From Gammaproteobacteria bacterium (GTDB taxonomy: Bacteria > Pseudomonadota > Gammaproteobacteria > Enterobacterales > Alteromonadaceae), in the NCBI GenBank assembly GCA_017302255.1, contig JAFLDV010000025.1, positions 1-63,910 on the forward strand: a stretch of 63,910 nucleotides of DNA, read 5' to 3'. The translations under genes and the position numbers were made by a program. The notes beneath the pieces are model-generated. The model made no database searches. It saw nothing but the letters and a program-made list of their open reading frames with translations, and was not told where the DNA came from. Below, in pieces: positions 1 to 7,137 of this stretch (positions within the stretch are counted from its first letter, which is position 1; each line of letters opens with the position of its first letter).

Positions 1-2
1 TT

Positions 3-98
3 GCTGGTTGGTTCGAGGATTATAATAGTTTCCATCCGCACAGCGGATTGAAAATGATGTCACCGCGAGAGTATCGGGCTCTCAAAATGGCTAGTTAG
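3..98 (+). CDS. IS3-family transposase OrfB, C-terminal fragment (window edge)
   Basis: The reading frame entering from the left edge encodes a 31-residue tail with the WFEDYNSFHPHSGL pattern followed by SPREY and a stop at 96-98. This is the typical C-terminus of IS3-family OrfB (DDE integrase core), where the catalytic region lies upstream and outside the window. The following 20-25 bases (about 99-121, ending gggggca) are a plausible right terminal inverted repeat, but the left end is not visible so this cannot be confirmed. The element sits directly against the end of the cassette array and seems to have cut the last attC site. Confidence 0.8.
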   Translation, partial: AGWFEDYNSFHPHSGLKMMSPREYRALKMAS

Positions 99-153
99 TA
101 CTGTCCGTTTTAGCGGGGGCAAATACACCAGCAACGAATGCTGTCTTATCCTG

Positions 154-468
154 TTAAGTGTTTGGTTCTGCAATGACTTCAACCCCTTTACCAGCATATA
201 TCCAGCCACTAACGCCAGTTTGAGTAACCTTAATTGCCATAAAGTCTTTACCATACCGAATTCGTTGAACGGAATAACTTTGACCAACTACGGTTTCAAA
301 TACAACTTTGCAATCCAGTTGATAATGATTACCACATTCCCAATTGTCGTATGCGACAACAGACTCCGTGACTTTCACTGACATACTTCGATCCTCGGCA
401 ATATCTGATAACCATATACCCAAGGCTACTAAGAAAACTATGACTGCTACACCGATGCTTGTTTTCAT
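154..468 (-). CDS. Integron cassette ORF: membrane-anchored SH3-like small protein
   Basis: This 104-residue protein has an N-terminal hydrophobic segment (about residues 4-21) that is either a signal anchor or an uncleaved signal peptide. The remainder is presumably periplasmic, beta-rich and contains two cysteines near residues 45 and 53. Its C-terminal part, ending GWIYAGKGVEVI, resembles bacterial SH3-like domains, though this is a weak visual match. The stop codon falls in a GTTAAG core on the plus strand, as in the other cassettes, so its 3' attC began here and was interrupted by the IS3 element to the left. No function can be assigned. Confidence 0.7.
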   Translation of the reverse strand: MKTSIGVAVIVFLVALGIWLSDIAEDRSMSVKVTESVVAYDNWECGNHYQLDCKVVFETVVGQSYSVQRIRYGKDFMAIKVTQTGVSGWIYAGKGVEVIAEPNT

Positions 469-474
469 AATGAC

Positions 475-567
475 ACTTAACTACCAAATTTAGCGCGGGA
501 AAACGCGCATGCGTGTTGCCGTCGCAGCCCATGAGTAGCGTGGGCGATTAACATGCACTTGTTAGCC
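475..567 (-). repeat. attC site
   Basis: On the minus strand the site runs from a GGCTAAC core (561-567), which overlaps the stop of the 562-1005 ORF, to a GTTAAGT core (475-481). The interior shares the CAAATTTAG...CGCGGRAAA...CGTCGCAGC pattern with the sites at 1468 and 5505, so these three belong to one subfamily. Confidence 0.8.
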
Positions 568-1005
568 CTGCCAACCTGAGCATATACGCTCAATTAACAA
601 GGTATCGTTTATTACCCCCCGAATCGGGAACTCCATTTGTTCCAGAGACAGTTTTCCAATTCGCTCTTCACTTTCTCCATCCCACAGCCACCAGGTTTCG
701 ACCACGCCCGACTGGTTAGGAACGCCAGCACGAAAGACAGGAAACTTTATTAGCTCATCTTTGACTGGCAGGTTACCAACTATTCTTACTATTTCTCTAC
801 TCAACGCTGCGCTTAGTGGAAAAAATGTTGTGAATTGAAGATGCGCATTCGCAAGCTCTTTAATATCAACTACTTTGTCTCGAACTTTAAGAACGCGTAA
901 CAATGCACCGTATCGCTTGTGCTTATGCGTATATTGAGCATAACCAGTTCCACCATATGGTAACGGGATCTCAACTATGTCACCTATTTTTGGACGTTTA
1001 CTCAT
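562..1005 (-). CDS. Integron cassette ORF: Imm26-like immunity protein
   Basis: The 147-residue soluble protein starts MSKRPKIGDIVEIPLP and continues with GYAQYTHKHKRYGALLRVL. This GD-x-x-x-IPLP-x-G-x-x-GYA opening is typical of the Imm26 family of immunity proteins, which neutralise polymorphic or contact-dependent toxins. There is no signal peptide or membrane segment, so it would act in the cytoplasm. A conserved-looking WWLWDGE segment lies around residues 105-111. The stop codon overlaps the attC core. No toxin gene is present in the cassette, which fits an orphan immunity gene. The assignment rests on recalled family patterns only. Confidence 0.6.
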   Translation of the reverse strand: MSKRPKIGDIVEIPLPYGGTGYAQYTHKHKRYGALLRVLKVRDKVVDIKELANAHLQFTTFFPLSAALSREIVRIVGNLPVKDELIKFPVFRAGVPNQSGVVETWWLWDGESEERIGKLSLEQMEFPIRGVINDTLLIERICSGWQG

Positions 1006-1018
1006 AGCTACCTTGGTG

Positions 1019-1092
1019 GGCTAACGATTAAGCTAACGGGCAAATTTGGAGAGCAGCGGAAAATTTGTCCCGGAGCCTACCGTTTGTTAGCC
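1019..1092 (-). repeat. attC site
   Basis: A 74-bp site with cores GGCTAAC (1019-1025) and GTTAGCC (1086-1092) on the plus strand, which are exact reverse complements of each other. The inner CAAATTTG/AAATTTG segments form the arms. It is the 3' recombination site of the 1097-1444 cassette. Confidence 0.8.
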
Positions 1093-1096
1093 ATGT

Positions 1097-1444
1097 TTAT
1101 TTCTTAACAGCAATTACTGTTAATGTTTGCAGGTCTTTAAAGGGGTGAACATTTATTAAAATTTTCACTTCTTCGTTTACTGCAATACTGTCATCACCAG
1201 TGCCTTGTACATATAAATCTTGACCATCCATGCTCACTAAATAACCTTTGTACTTTAATCCGTTGCGGCTCATTTCTGTTACGTTTTTTACTACTGCGTA
1301 ATTTTCTTGTTTATATGAGTCCATATTCGTTTTAACGGTGTCTTGCATATAGTTGTAATACGGCAGAACCCAATAAAGTGATGCCAACAGCAATATGTGG
1401 AAAACCACAGAAGTGACTATTAAATATTTACTTAGGAATTTCAT
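1097..1444 (-). CDS. Integron cassette ORF: single-pass membrane protein
   Basis: This 115-residue protein has one strong N-terminal transmembrane segment (about residues 7-29), then a polar linker, then a beta-rich domain from about residue 50 (YAVVKNVTEMSRNGLKYKGYLVSM). The topology suggests an inner-membrane anchored protein with a small extracytoplasmic domain. The start is the ATG at 1442-1444, directly inside the upstream attC boundary, which is usual for cassettes. No family recognised. Confidence 0.65.
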   Translation of the reverse strand: MKFLSKYLIVTSVVFHILLLASLYWVLPYYNYMQDTVKTNMDSYKQENYAVVKNVTEMSRNGLKYKGYLVSMDGQDLYVQGTGDDSIAVNEEVKILINVHPFKDLQTLTVIAVKK

Positions 1445-1467
1445 CTATACATCCTTGTTTGAGGTGT

Positions 1468-1560
1468 GGCTAACTACCAAATTTAGCATGGGAAAACGCG
1501 CATGCGGTGTGCCGTCGCAGCACATGCGCAGCGTGAGCGATTAACATTTGCTTGTTAGAA
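1468..1560 (-). repeat. attC site
   Basis: Cores are GGCTAAC (1468-1474) and GTTAGAA (1554-1560) on the plus strand. The interior is nearly the same as that of the site at 475-567, so these are recent relatives. It closes the two-ORF cassette 1563-2433. Confidence 0.8.
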
Positions 1561-1562
1561 TA

Positions 1563-1967
1563 TTAGTCAACTGAGTTAGAAACAAAGTCCTGAGTCTTCC
1601 CCTTAATATGCGAGCTTAAAAACAGAACCACTCCAATAGCAAACACGTTCACGCCGAGCTGCCAAGGTTGTCCTGCCCGAAGTAGTGAAAAATTGTACAC
1701 ACTACCTAGTTGAAAATTCCCAGTAAAAGTCAAAGTTGAAAAGTTGAAAAAAGCCGTAGCATGGAAACCACTAGCAAAGAAATAGCCAACCATTGGACTC
1801 CAAAATACAGGCACTTGCATACACCAAAATTTAACTAGCTGACGCTCAAAATTTGGTTGTTTCTCAAGTACTGTGACCCCTAACCATACGCCCCAATGAG
1901 GGCTGGTAAATGCTTGGCTAAACATCAATAGCGAAGCGGAACCGAACTCAAGCTTTAGCTGTCCCAC
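1563..1967 (-). CDS. Integron cassette ORF: membrane protein, second ORF of a two-gene cassette
   Basis: This 134-residue hydrophobic protein has probable membrane segments around residues 50-75 and 103-118 and is rich in Phe and Trp. The frame begins at a GTG (1965-1967) with no obvious ribosome binding site. It lies 22 bases downstream of the stop of the 1990-2433 ORF, with no attC between them, so both travel in one cassette. It may depend on translational coupling to the upstream gene. Function unknown. Confidence 0.5.
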   Translation of the reverse strand: MGQLKLEFGSASLLMFSQAFTSPHWGVWLGVTVLEKQPNFERQLVKFWCMQVPVFWSPMVGYFFASGFHATAFFNFSTLTFTGNFQLGSVYNFSLLRAGQPWQLGVNVFAIGVVLFLSSHIKGKTQDFVSNSVD

Positions 1968-1989
1968 ACTATATTGGCTTTTTACATGC

Positions 1990-2433
1990 TCAATTCACAA
2001 CATGCGTGCCAACGTAAATTTTTGTAGGCAATTTTTTAACAGCAACAACAAGTGCGGAATGTTCAAAAACTGGTTGTTTGCTCAAACCAGAATAAACAAC
2101 CACCAAATTATTATTAGCCTCACCAATTCCAAAGCTGCCATTTCCGCCGAAGTACACACCACGAACTAAAACATAAATCATATCTTTTGGAAGAATACAA
2201 TTGGCACCAGCGTAATCATTTACCTGCACCGAGCTAAGCTGAATGAATGGCTCAATTTCTAAGTAATGATTAGCCCAACCAATTTTTGACGCGACTATTT
2301 CACATTGGTGGTTGTCATCCTTCCAAGTAATTGTATCCCAATCACTTTCAGGCATTTCATTAATGTTTAGCCAGTCGTTAGCAAAGCAAAAATCACTGAG
2401 CAGGATTAATAGCAAGAAACTTAAAGTTTTCAT
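1990..2433 (-). CDS. Integron cassette ORF: secreted protein, first ORF of a two-gene cassette
   Basis: The chosen start is the ATG at 2431-2433, which gives a clean signal peptide (MKTLSFLLLILLSDFCFA, cleavage about residue 18). A longer frame reaching 2475 would run into the attC. The mature protein of about 129 residues has two cysteines (CEIVAS... and ANCILP) that could form a disulfide in the periplasm. The stop is TGA at 1990. It shares its cassette with the 1563-1967 membrane ORF. Family not recognised. Confidence 0.65.
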   Translation of the reverse strand: MKTLSFLLLILLSDFCFANDWLNINEMPESDWDTITWKDDNHQCEIVASKIGWANHYLEIEPFIQLSSVQVNDYAGANCILPKDMIYVLVRGVYFGGNGSFGIGEANNNLVVVYSGLSKQPVFEHSALVVAVKKLPTKIYVGTHVVN

Positions 2434-2448
2434 TGGGATCCAAGAGCA

Positions 2449-2525
2449 TATAACGCCCGCCACACAGGCGAGCAACTTGTTGCGAGTCCAGCGCCGCAGG
2501 CGCGGTGTGCTTGCGTTTGTTAGCT
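2449..2525 (-). repeat. attC site
   Basis: The plus strand runs from TATAACGCCCGC to GCGTTTGTTAGCT. The arms GCCCGCCACAC and GTGTGCTTGCG can pair. It is the 3' site of the 2529-2864 cassette. Confidence 0.8.
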
Positions 2526-2528
2526 GAT

Positions 2529-2864
2529 TTATTCAATGTCTACAGATTCCGCATTACAAAACAACTCTTTAGCCCTATTAAAAACTTCAACTTTGCTTTT
2601 TGGATGAACTGTAATATCTATCGCACTTTGAGACTTGTAGAACAAGGACAGACAACCGGCTTTTTGTATTTTGACAATGTCTGTTTTTTTGACCAATTTA
2701 CCTGTTGTTTTGTAAAAACGAGCGTAAGAATTTCCTCGTACCCGCACAAAATCACCTTCGTCTGCGAAAGTTAGCTCAGGCTTATCAAAATAATTTTTTT
2801 CATTAGCCCAACCAACCAAAATCATGATTAATGTCGAACTTAATGCAGTAATCAATAATTCCAT
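2529..2864 (-). CDS. Integron cassette ORF: single-pass membrane protein
   Basis: This 111-residue protein has an N-terminal transmembrane segment (about residues 3-20), followed by a soluble basic domain. Features are an FADEGDFVRVRGNSYARFYK stretch and two cysteines in the C-terminal half. The start is ATG at 2862-2864 and the stop lies 4 bases inside the attC boundary. No known family seen. Confidence 0.65.
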   Translation of the reverse strand: MELLITALSSTLIMILVGWANEKNYFDKPELTFADEGDFVRVRGNSYARFYKTTGKLVKKTDIVKIQKAGCLSLFYKSQSAIDITVHPKSKVEVFNRAKELFCNAESVDIE

Positions 2865-2877
2865 AAGAATCCATCAC

Positions 2878-2976
2878 AGCTAACGCTTTGCTAATTGGCT
2901 GCAGCAGCGTAGCGTAGGCATTCCAGTGGAAGCCACGCTTTTTGTGGCAGGAACGAAATTAAGCAACTTGTTATAG
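2878..2976 (-). repeat. attC site
   Basis: A 99-bp site with cores AGCTAAC (2878-2884) and GTTATAG (2970-2976). The interior holds the short hairpin GAAGCCACGC..TTTTTGTGGC. It ends the 2971-3375 cassette, whose stop codon lies in the core. Confidence 0.7.
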
Positions 2977-3375
2977 CTCTCTTTTCCACGGTAAATCCTT
3001 AGCTACTTTAACACCTTGATAATTACAATTTATAAAGTATTCAAAGTCCAAGCGTTTTCCATTAATGAGTACACTTCCCACTGCCTCGTTGCAATCATTG
3101 GTAAATTGAACATACCGGAGAATATCGTGAATCTGAATCTTTGTGCCTTTCGGTAACAGAGATATTCGTTTCCCACTAGCACAGCAATCGGACTGGATTA
3201 CCAACGCGTTCTTCACAAATCTATAATTGTGCTCATCGACCTCAAACAAGGCCATATCTTCTGTTAGATAAAAGTAACCGCCCACGTATTCAGGGTAATA
3301 ATGAGACATGCTTTGAGTTTTCGCTGCACATGCCGCGACTAGTATGATGAATATAAAAGCGAGAAGATTACGCAT
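2971..3375 (-). CDS. Integron cassette ORF: lipoprotein
   Basis: The start at 3373-3375 (MRNLLAFIFIILVAAC) gives a lipoprotein signal peptide with lipobox VAAC, so the mature protein is probably lipid-anchored. An upstream in-frame start at 3462 would be encoded by the neighbouring attC and is rejected. The 134-residue product has a CC pair near residue 63 and two more cysteines near the C-terminus (TNDCNEAV and FINCNYQG), suggesting disulfides. No family recognised. Confidence 0.65.
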   Translation of the reverse strand: MRNLLAFIFIILVAACAAKTQSMSHYYPEYVGGYFYLTEDMALFEVDEHNYRFVKNALVIQSDCCASGKRISLLPKGTKIQIHDILRYVQFTNDCNEAVGSVLINGKRLDFEYFINCNYQGVKVAKDLPWKREL

Positions 3376-3390
3376 GCTAACCTTGAGAGC

Positions 3391-3449
3391 TATAACGCCG
3401 CCAGCAGAGGCGCAGCTATGCTGCGTCCTGTTGGCTGGCCTTGTTAGCC
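3391..3449 (-). repeat. attC site, short (59 bp)
   Basis: Cores are TATAACG (3391-3397) and GTTAGCC (3443-3449), with arms GCCGCCAGCAG / CTGTTGGCTGGC. It is the shortest site in the array. The 3416-4204 ORF reads through its GGCTAAC core and stops inside it. Confidence 0.8.
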
Positions 3450-4204
3450 TTCGTTTGCTCAATCATTTTGTTGCGTTTTACCCAAAATGCTATTGCGCCG
3501 ATAGGTATTGTAAAAGTAAATATTAACGGAGCGAATTCACTTGCGGCACTAGCACCAACACCTAGAAATTTTATTGTTGCGATTTTTGTTGCTATTTCGC
3601 CAGTAGTCCAATTCATTGCAACCGCACCGACACCAACAAACGATAACAAGTACCAGCGCAACTTTTTCTCTATAGGGGCTCGATAAACAAAAACGCAAGT
3701 CACGATCATGAATATTGGAGTGACGATTGTTAGAACTAATACCAAAACCTTAGGCATACTTAATTCTGCGTTACCAAATGAATTTAATACCTTTTGTGAT
3801 TCTTTAGTGCGGTAAACATTAATTCCAGTTACCAAAAGTTTTCCATCTTGCTTAGTCATGGAAACGCTTGATATTGACCAATCTACTTTGAATTTAGATT
3901 CAAACGAAAAAGTCGCCGACCAAACATCATTGAATGTGTGAACATTGGAACCCATTAATTCGGTCTTTAGAGGCTCACCTTCAGGGAAAAAGCCGGATAA
4001 TTTATCCAGTTCTTCAACTGTTACCTTGGTAAGAAGTTCTGGATGCATTTGAGCTTTTATATATTCATAATTTTTTAATCGAAGTTGATCTAAATATTCC
4101 TTGGCAAAAGATGACTCTTCTTTTGGAACTATCGATTCTTTCATATCTTCGTACGAACACCCCACCACAAATAATGCAACAATGATGGTTAATATATACT
4201 TCAT
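3416..4204 (-). CDS. Integron cassette ORF: lipoprotein with multiple membrane segments
   Basis: This is the largest cassette ORF, 262 residues. It begins MKYILTIIVALFVVGC, a lipoprotein signal peptide with lipobox VVGC. The next about 130 residues are soluble, with a DUF3887/NTF2-like feel (residues 35-65, LDQLRLKNYEYIKAQMHPEL). From about residue 148 there are three or four hydrophobic segments. A lipobox combined with later transmembrane segments is unusual; the first helix may simply be another membrane segment. The last 11 or so residues (KANKASQQDAA) are encoded by the attC itself. Function unknown. Confidence 0.65.
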   Translation of the reverse strand: MKYILTIIVALFVVGCSYEDMKESIVPKEESSFAKEYLDQLRLKNYEYIKAQMHPELLTKVTVEELDKLSGFFPEGEPLKTELMGSNVHTFNDVWSATFSFESKFKVDWSISSVSMTKQDGKLLVTGINVYRTKESQKVLNSFGNAELSMPKVLVLVLTIVTPIFMIVTCVFVYRAPIEKKLRWYLLSFVGVGAVAMNWTTGEIATKIATIKFLGVGASAASEFAPLIFTFTIPIGAIAFWVKRNKMIEQTKANKASQQDAA

Positions 4205-4226
4205 TTGGTTGGTCTCTCCATGAGAT

Positions 4227-4314
4227 GGCTAACACTGAGCGCACGCGCGGAAAACTGCATCGCAGTTTGACGTCGCTGCGGCCGCAGGCCGCAAAGTGCC
4301 GCGTATTGTTAGCC
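4227..4314 (-). repeat. attC site
   Basis: Plus-strand cores GGCTAAC (4227-4233) and GTTAGCC (4308-4314) are exact reverse complements. The interior contains AACTGCATCGCAGTTT and GCGGCCGCAGGCCGC palindromes. It closes the short non-coding cassette that follows. Confidence 0.8.
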
Positions 4315-4486
4315 ATGTTTGCCAACATGCAGCGCCAGTTGTGCGAATTAAAACTTGCGACAGCGCTATTGAAAAACCACGCTACCGCCCTTTGCGCTGG
4401 TAGTTTTACCAACACATTAAATACTTGATGTTGCCCTACATGTCGGTTTTAGCATTTAAAACCGCGGCAACCCAAACGAACTTGCG
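4315..4486. other. Integron cassette without a convincing ORF
   Basis: Between the attC at 4227-4314 and the next site (about 4487-4626) there are some 170 bases with no minus-strand ORF contained within the cassette. A minus-strand frame starting at 4415 runs straight through the attC into the next cassette, and the plus-strand frame ending at 4428 begins inside the attC. Neither has coding character. The cassette may carry a promoter or small RNA, or be decayed. Confidence 0.5.
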
Positions 4487-4626
4487 ACTTAACGGCATAA
4501 CTCTAAATGAGCATTTGTACCGATCGTCGTTTACCTGCCGACGAAAAGTTAAAAGGCGTTTTGCAGCTTGCTACAAGCGTCCAATGAAGGCCAAAAGGCC
4601 GAAACGTTCTTGAACGTATTGTTAGT
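4487..4626 (-). repeat. attC site, boundaries uncertain
   Basis: The right core GTTAGTC (4620-4626) is clear and overlaps the stop codon of the 4622-4936 ORF. The left core is less certain; CTTAACG near 4488-4494 is the best candidate, giving a long site of about 140 bp. The interior includes the imperfect arms CGATCGTCGTTTACC...CGACG and a GGCCAAAAGGCC palindrome. Confidence 0.5.
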
Positions 4627-4936
4627 CATTATCATCTCTTTCATGGTCCCAAATGCTCATTTCAACCCCACGAGGACCACCAAAGTGGACGATATAATCG
4701 AGTCGCGTCTTTTGATCGTTATATGTGAAACCATACTGTAATGGTTGATTCTCATTTTCAATGATTTCCGTTGGCCCCAGGTATTCTGGCTTAAGTTTTT
4801 TACTCATTAAATCTTTAATAACCAGATTTCGAGCATGACGCCAGTCTTCCCGCTCAAGCCAAGCTCCATATTGGAGAGCACAAACAAGTGAAATAATAAA
4901 AGCAAAAATTAAACTTAGAGATTTATATGGCCGCAT
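4622..4936 (-). CDS. Integron cassette ORF: single-pass membrane protein
   Basis: This 104-residue protein has an N-terminal transmembrane segment (about residues 7-24), then a charged soluble domain with GAWLEREDWRHARNLV and a C-terminus rich in Asp (RDDND). Start ATG at 4934-4936; the stop is in the attC core. It probably exposes its domain to the periplasm. No family recognised. Confidence 0.65.
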   Translation of the reverse strand: MRPYKSLSLIFAFIISLVCALQYGAWLEREDWRHARNLVIKDLMSKKLKPEYLGPTEIIENENQPLQYGFTYNDQKTRLDYIVHFGGPRGVEMSIWDHERDDND

Positions 4937-4941
4937 ATTAA

Positions 4942-5017
4942 GACTAACGTTTGGTTAAGGGGCGGGCTTTAGCCCGTCCCAGCGAACGAAGTGAGCGATT
5001 TGAACCACTAGTTAGAA
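4942..5017 (-). repeat. attC site
   Basis: Cores GACTAAC (4942-4948) and GTTAGAA (5011-5017) on the plus strand. The interior holds the perfect hairpin GACGGGC/GCCCGTC (in GGGCGGGCTTTAGCCCGTCCC). It is the 3' site of the 5012-5500 cassette. Confidence 0.8.
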
Positions 5018-5500
5018 GCACGATATGCCGGCCTCTATAGTCTTGGTATGCAATTCAAAGCCGTTTTCGTCAAGCGCATTGAAAATTTCCAAGCTGCCAC
5101 CGCCTGTGAAATGAATTAGTAAGCGCGTCCAAATTTCCATTTCGCTGCCGCCTACTGTCATTTCTCCTTGCGCTAATGAAACTGACTCAACGGTACGCCC
5201 AATAGCATTGTCAAGATGGATATTGCCGTTATCTATCCAGCGCACTCTGCTCCCGCAAAGTGAAAAAGGCAGAACGCGACCGACCTCTATAGCGAGTTCA
5301 TCGAATTTTTGCCATGAGATAGAAAGCTCACCTGAGTCAATGGACAAAAATACTGGAAGGTCATTCCACTCGCTCCAAACGGCGGTTTCCTCACACCATA
5401 TTTGTGCTAATTCGTACCCTAGTATTTCCTTGCCAATAAGCGCGGAAAACTGGTGGCGGATTAGGTCAGTCTTTTCTTTAAGGCTAGAGAGATATTTCAT
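5012..5500 (-). CDS. Integron cassette ORF: soluble hypothetical protein
   Basis: This 162-residue protein has no membrane segment or signal peptide. It reads as a single alpha/beta domain with Trp-rich motifs (residues 35-45, IWCEETAVWSEW) and an LLIHFTGGGSLEIFNALDENG segment near residue 128. The pattern of a ligand-poor beta domain resembles immunity-like proteins seen in cassettes, but no specific family can be named. Start ATG at 5498-5500. Confidence 0.65.
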   Translation of the reverse strand: MKYLSSLKEKTDLIRHQFSALIGKEILGYELAQIWCEETAVWSEWNDLPVFLSIDSGELSISWQKFDELAIEVGRVLPFSLCGSRVRWIDNGNIHLDNAIGRTVESVSLAQGEMTVGGSEMEIWTRLLIHFTGGGSLEIFNALDENGFELHTKTIEAGISCF

Positions 5501-5504
5501 GTGT

Positions 5505-5595
5505 TTCTAACGCCCAAATTTAGCGCGGAAAGACGCGCAGCGGGTTGACGTCGCAGCCAGCGCTTTTGGCTGGCGATAAAATTTGTTTGTTATAT
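5505..5595 (-). repeat. attC site
   Basis: Plus strand runs from TTCTAACGCCCAAATTTAG to CGATAAAATTTGTTTGTTATAT. The CAAATTTAG/TAAAATTTG arms pair well, and GCCAGCGCTTTTGGCTGGC forms an inner hairpin. It belongs to the same subfamily as the sites at 475 and 1468. Confidence 0.8.
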
Positions 5596-6207
5596 TCACG
5601 AGAAAACCGCATCCATCTCTTTCCGGTCATAATCTAATAACCAGTCGTTAAAACGCTCATAGATTGGTTTCAAAACTTCTGAAGTCGTAGATATTACATC
5701 CATACCACGATCGTCATACAAATTGAGAATCAAACCAGATGTGACATTAATGAAATAACACTCACCATTTGTCGAAGGCTGCCGAGCGAAGTCAGTATTT
5801 ACTAAAGCAAGTAATATGTTTGAATAGTTGATATCGCTGCGTTTTAGTCTTTGCACGATAACTCTTTTCCAGCATGTACATTTATACTCAGGCTCATATA
5901 TGTTACGTACATCAAAATGTTCAAATATGCCTTTTTGTGCAATCTGCTTTAGTACATAGTTAGATTTTCTAATTTTTTTCCGACCATCAGAGTATTGTTG
6001 ATAAAGAACAACAATTTCATCGTCTATAGAGAAACAAGCTTCAAAGATTGCAACCGCCCTTTTATGAGCCTCTTGAAAATACAGATCATTTAAACCTATG
6101 CCAGTGCCAATGTCTGGAGGCCCAATTTCAAAACGCAGTCCAATTGGCCAATTATAAAATAAGGGCTTTTGGATTTTTAAATTCGAAAAATCAACTTCCA
6201 AATGCAT
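5596..6207 (-). CDS. Integron cassette ORF: DUF3885-like protein
   Basis: This 203-residue soluble protein carries LRFEIGPP near residue 24, YFQEAHKRAVAIFEACFS near residue 43, and a C-terminal LYDDRGMDVIS...LKPIYERFNDWLLDYDR. This arrangement matches what is known of DUF3885 proteins, which occur as single-domain cytoplasmic proteins and may be immunity or defence related; their function is not established. Start ATG at 6205-6207, stop TGA just inside the cassette end. Confidence 0.65.
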   Translation of the reverse strand: MHLEVDFSNLKIQKPLFYNWPIGLRFEIGPPDIGTGIGLNDLYFQEAHKRAVAIFEACFSIDDEIVVLYQQYSDGRKKIRKSNYVLKQIAQKGIFEHFDVRNIYEPEYKCTCWKRVIVQRLKRSDINYSNILLALVNTDFARQPSTNGECYFINVTSGLILNLYDDRGMDVISTTSEVLKPIYERFNDWLLDYDRKEMDAVFS

Positions 6208-6230
6208 TTAGACCGAACTCTCTAAGTCAA

Positions 6231-6302
6231 TATAACGACAAAAGCAGCGGCGCGCGTTAGCGCGTCCAGCCCGCAAGGCGATGCTGCCTTTGTTTGTTAT
6301 GT
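6231..6302 (-). repeat. attC site
   Basis: Cores TATAACG (6231-6237) and GTTATGT (6296-6302). Arms AAAGCAGC / GCTGCCTTT surround inner hairpin GCGCGCGTTAGCGCG. Confidence 0.8.
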
Positions 6303-6641
6303 TTTTGAACATGCCAAGTCCTGCGCAACCGCTAACCTAATTTGACTCATTTTGGTTAGCCCTTGTAGATAAAGCTTTAGCTCAGTTCTCTGTACTATTG
6401 GCCTATTAGAAATGTCGTACTTATCAATTTCTACGTCAACTATGTAAGACCCGCCTACCAACACTGTGTAAAGATCTTCGAGCTGCTCAGGGATCCATTT
6501 CAGGACATAACAATTTTTGGAGTCATGACCTTCAGACTCTAATGCCAGTTTTAACTTGGAATCATGGGCTTGAAGTGCTTCTCTGGATCGGATCAATTCC
6601 TCACGAAAGTTACTTTCCATTTTACTTCCGATGAGTTTCAT
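6297..6641 (-). CDS. Integron cassette ORF: soluble hypothetical protein
   Basis: This 114-residue protein has an alpha-helical, charged N-terminus (residues 8-40, MESNFREELIRSREALQAHDSKLKLALE) and a beta-rich second half containing LEDLYTVLVGGSYIVDVEIDKYD. Two starts are possible, the ATG at 6639-6641 or an internal ATG at 6618-6620. No signal peptide. Family unknown. Confidence 0.6.
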   Translation of the reverse strand: MKLIGSKMESNFREELIRSREALQAHDSKLKLALESEGHDSKNCYVLKWIPEQLEDLYTVLVGGSYIVDVEIDKYDISNRPIVQRTELKLYLQGLTKMSQIRLAVAQDLACSKT

Positions 6642-6660
6642 TCACTCGGCCTCTCGAGAA

Positions 6661-6744
6661 ACATAACGCCCGCAGCACGCGCGGCTTTGTAGTGAAGGCG
6701 AAGCCGCAACGAAAAGGCCGTCGCTGTGCCTGCGATTGTTAGGC
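6661..6744 (-). repeat. attC site
   Basis: Cores ACATAAC (6661-6667) and GTTAGGC (6738-6744). CGGCTTTGTAGTGAAGGCGAAGCCG forms an inner hairpin. It is the 3' site of the 6739-7131 cassette. Confidence 0.8.
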
Positions 6745-7131
6745 AATTTTACGCCCCTTGAGTTTAATTAATATGCTTGCGGTAAAAGCCAGTAATAACG
6801 CCAACAGATTTATTGCAAATAGTACCAACGGCACAATAACAACATGCATTTGTGAAGCGGAGGTATTTGAATTTTCCGCTTGGCCATTTAGAGCATAAAA
6901 AGTTGCGGCAATTAAACTTAAAACAACAGAAAACACTGCTACCACAATGAAAGGCAGAGACGGAAGAGCTCTAGTTCGCGATATCAAATGCGAGGTTAAT
7001 ACCGTAAGTGAAGTACCAGCAATAAAACCAAAATTTGAAAACACAAAGCTATTAACGTGACCTTCTTCGAACCAGTTATACACCGACAAAGCGAAGACTA
7101 AAGTGATAATAACCCAAAGGACTTTATGCAT
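6739..7131 (-). CDS. Integron cassette ORF: four-helix membrane protein
   Basis: From the ATG at 7129-7131 the product is 130 residues with four predicted membrane segments (about residues 3-17, 29-47, 57-77 and 96-122). An upstream in-frame start at 7209 lies within the large attC palindrome and is rejected. A positively charged tail (KLKGRK) follows the last helix. Function unknown. Confidence 0.65.
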   Translation of the reverse strand: MHKVLWVIITLVFALSVYNWFEEGHVNSFVFSNFGFIAGTSLTVLTSHLISRTRALPSLPFIVVAVFSVVLSLIAATFYALNGQAENSNTSASQMHVVIVPLVLFAINLLALLLAFTASILIKLKGRKIA

Positions 7132-7137
7132 TCCGAT

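Noticed and set aside
3344-3526. Plus-strand ORFs within the cassette array
   Set aside because: They are shadows of minus-strand cassette genes and cross the attC sites.
4065-4415. Minus-strand ORF crossing the attC into the next cassette
   Set aside because: It overlaps the well-supported lipoprotein ORF in another frame and runs through a recombination site. It has no coding character.
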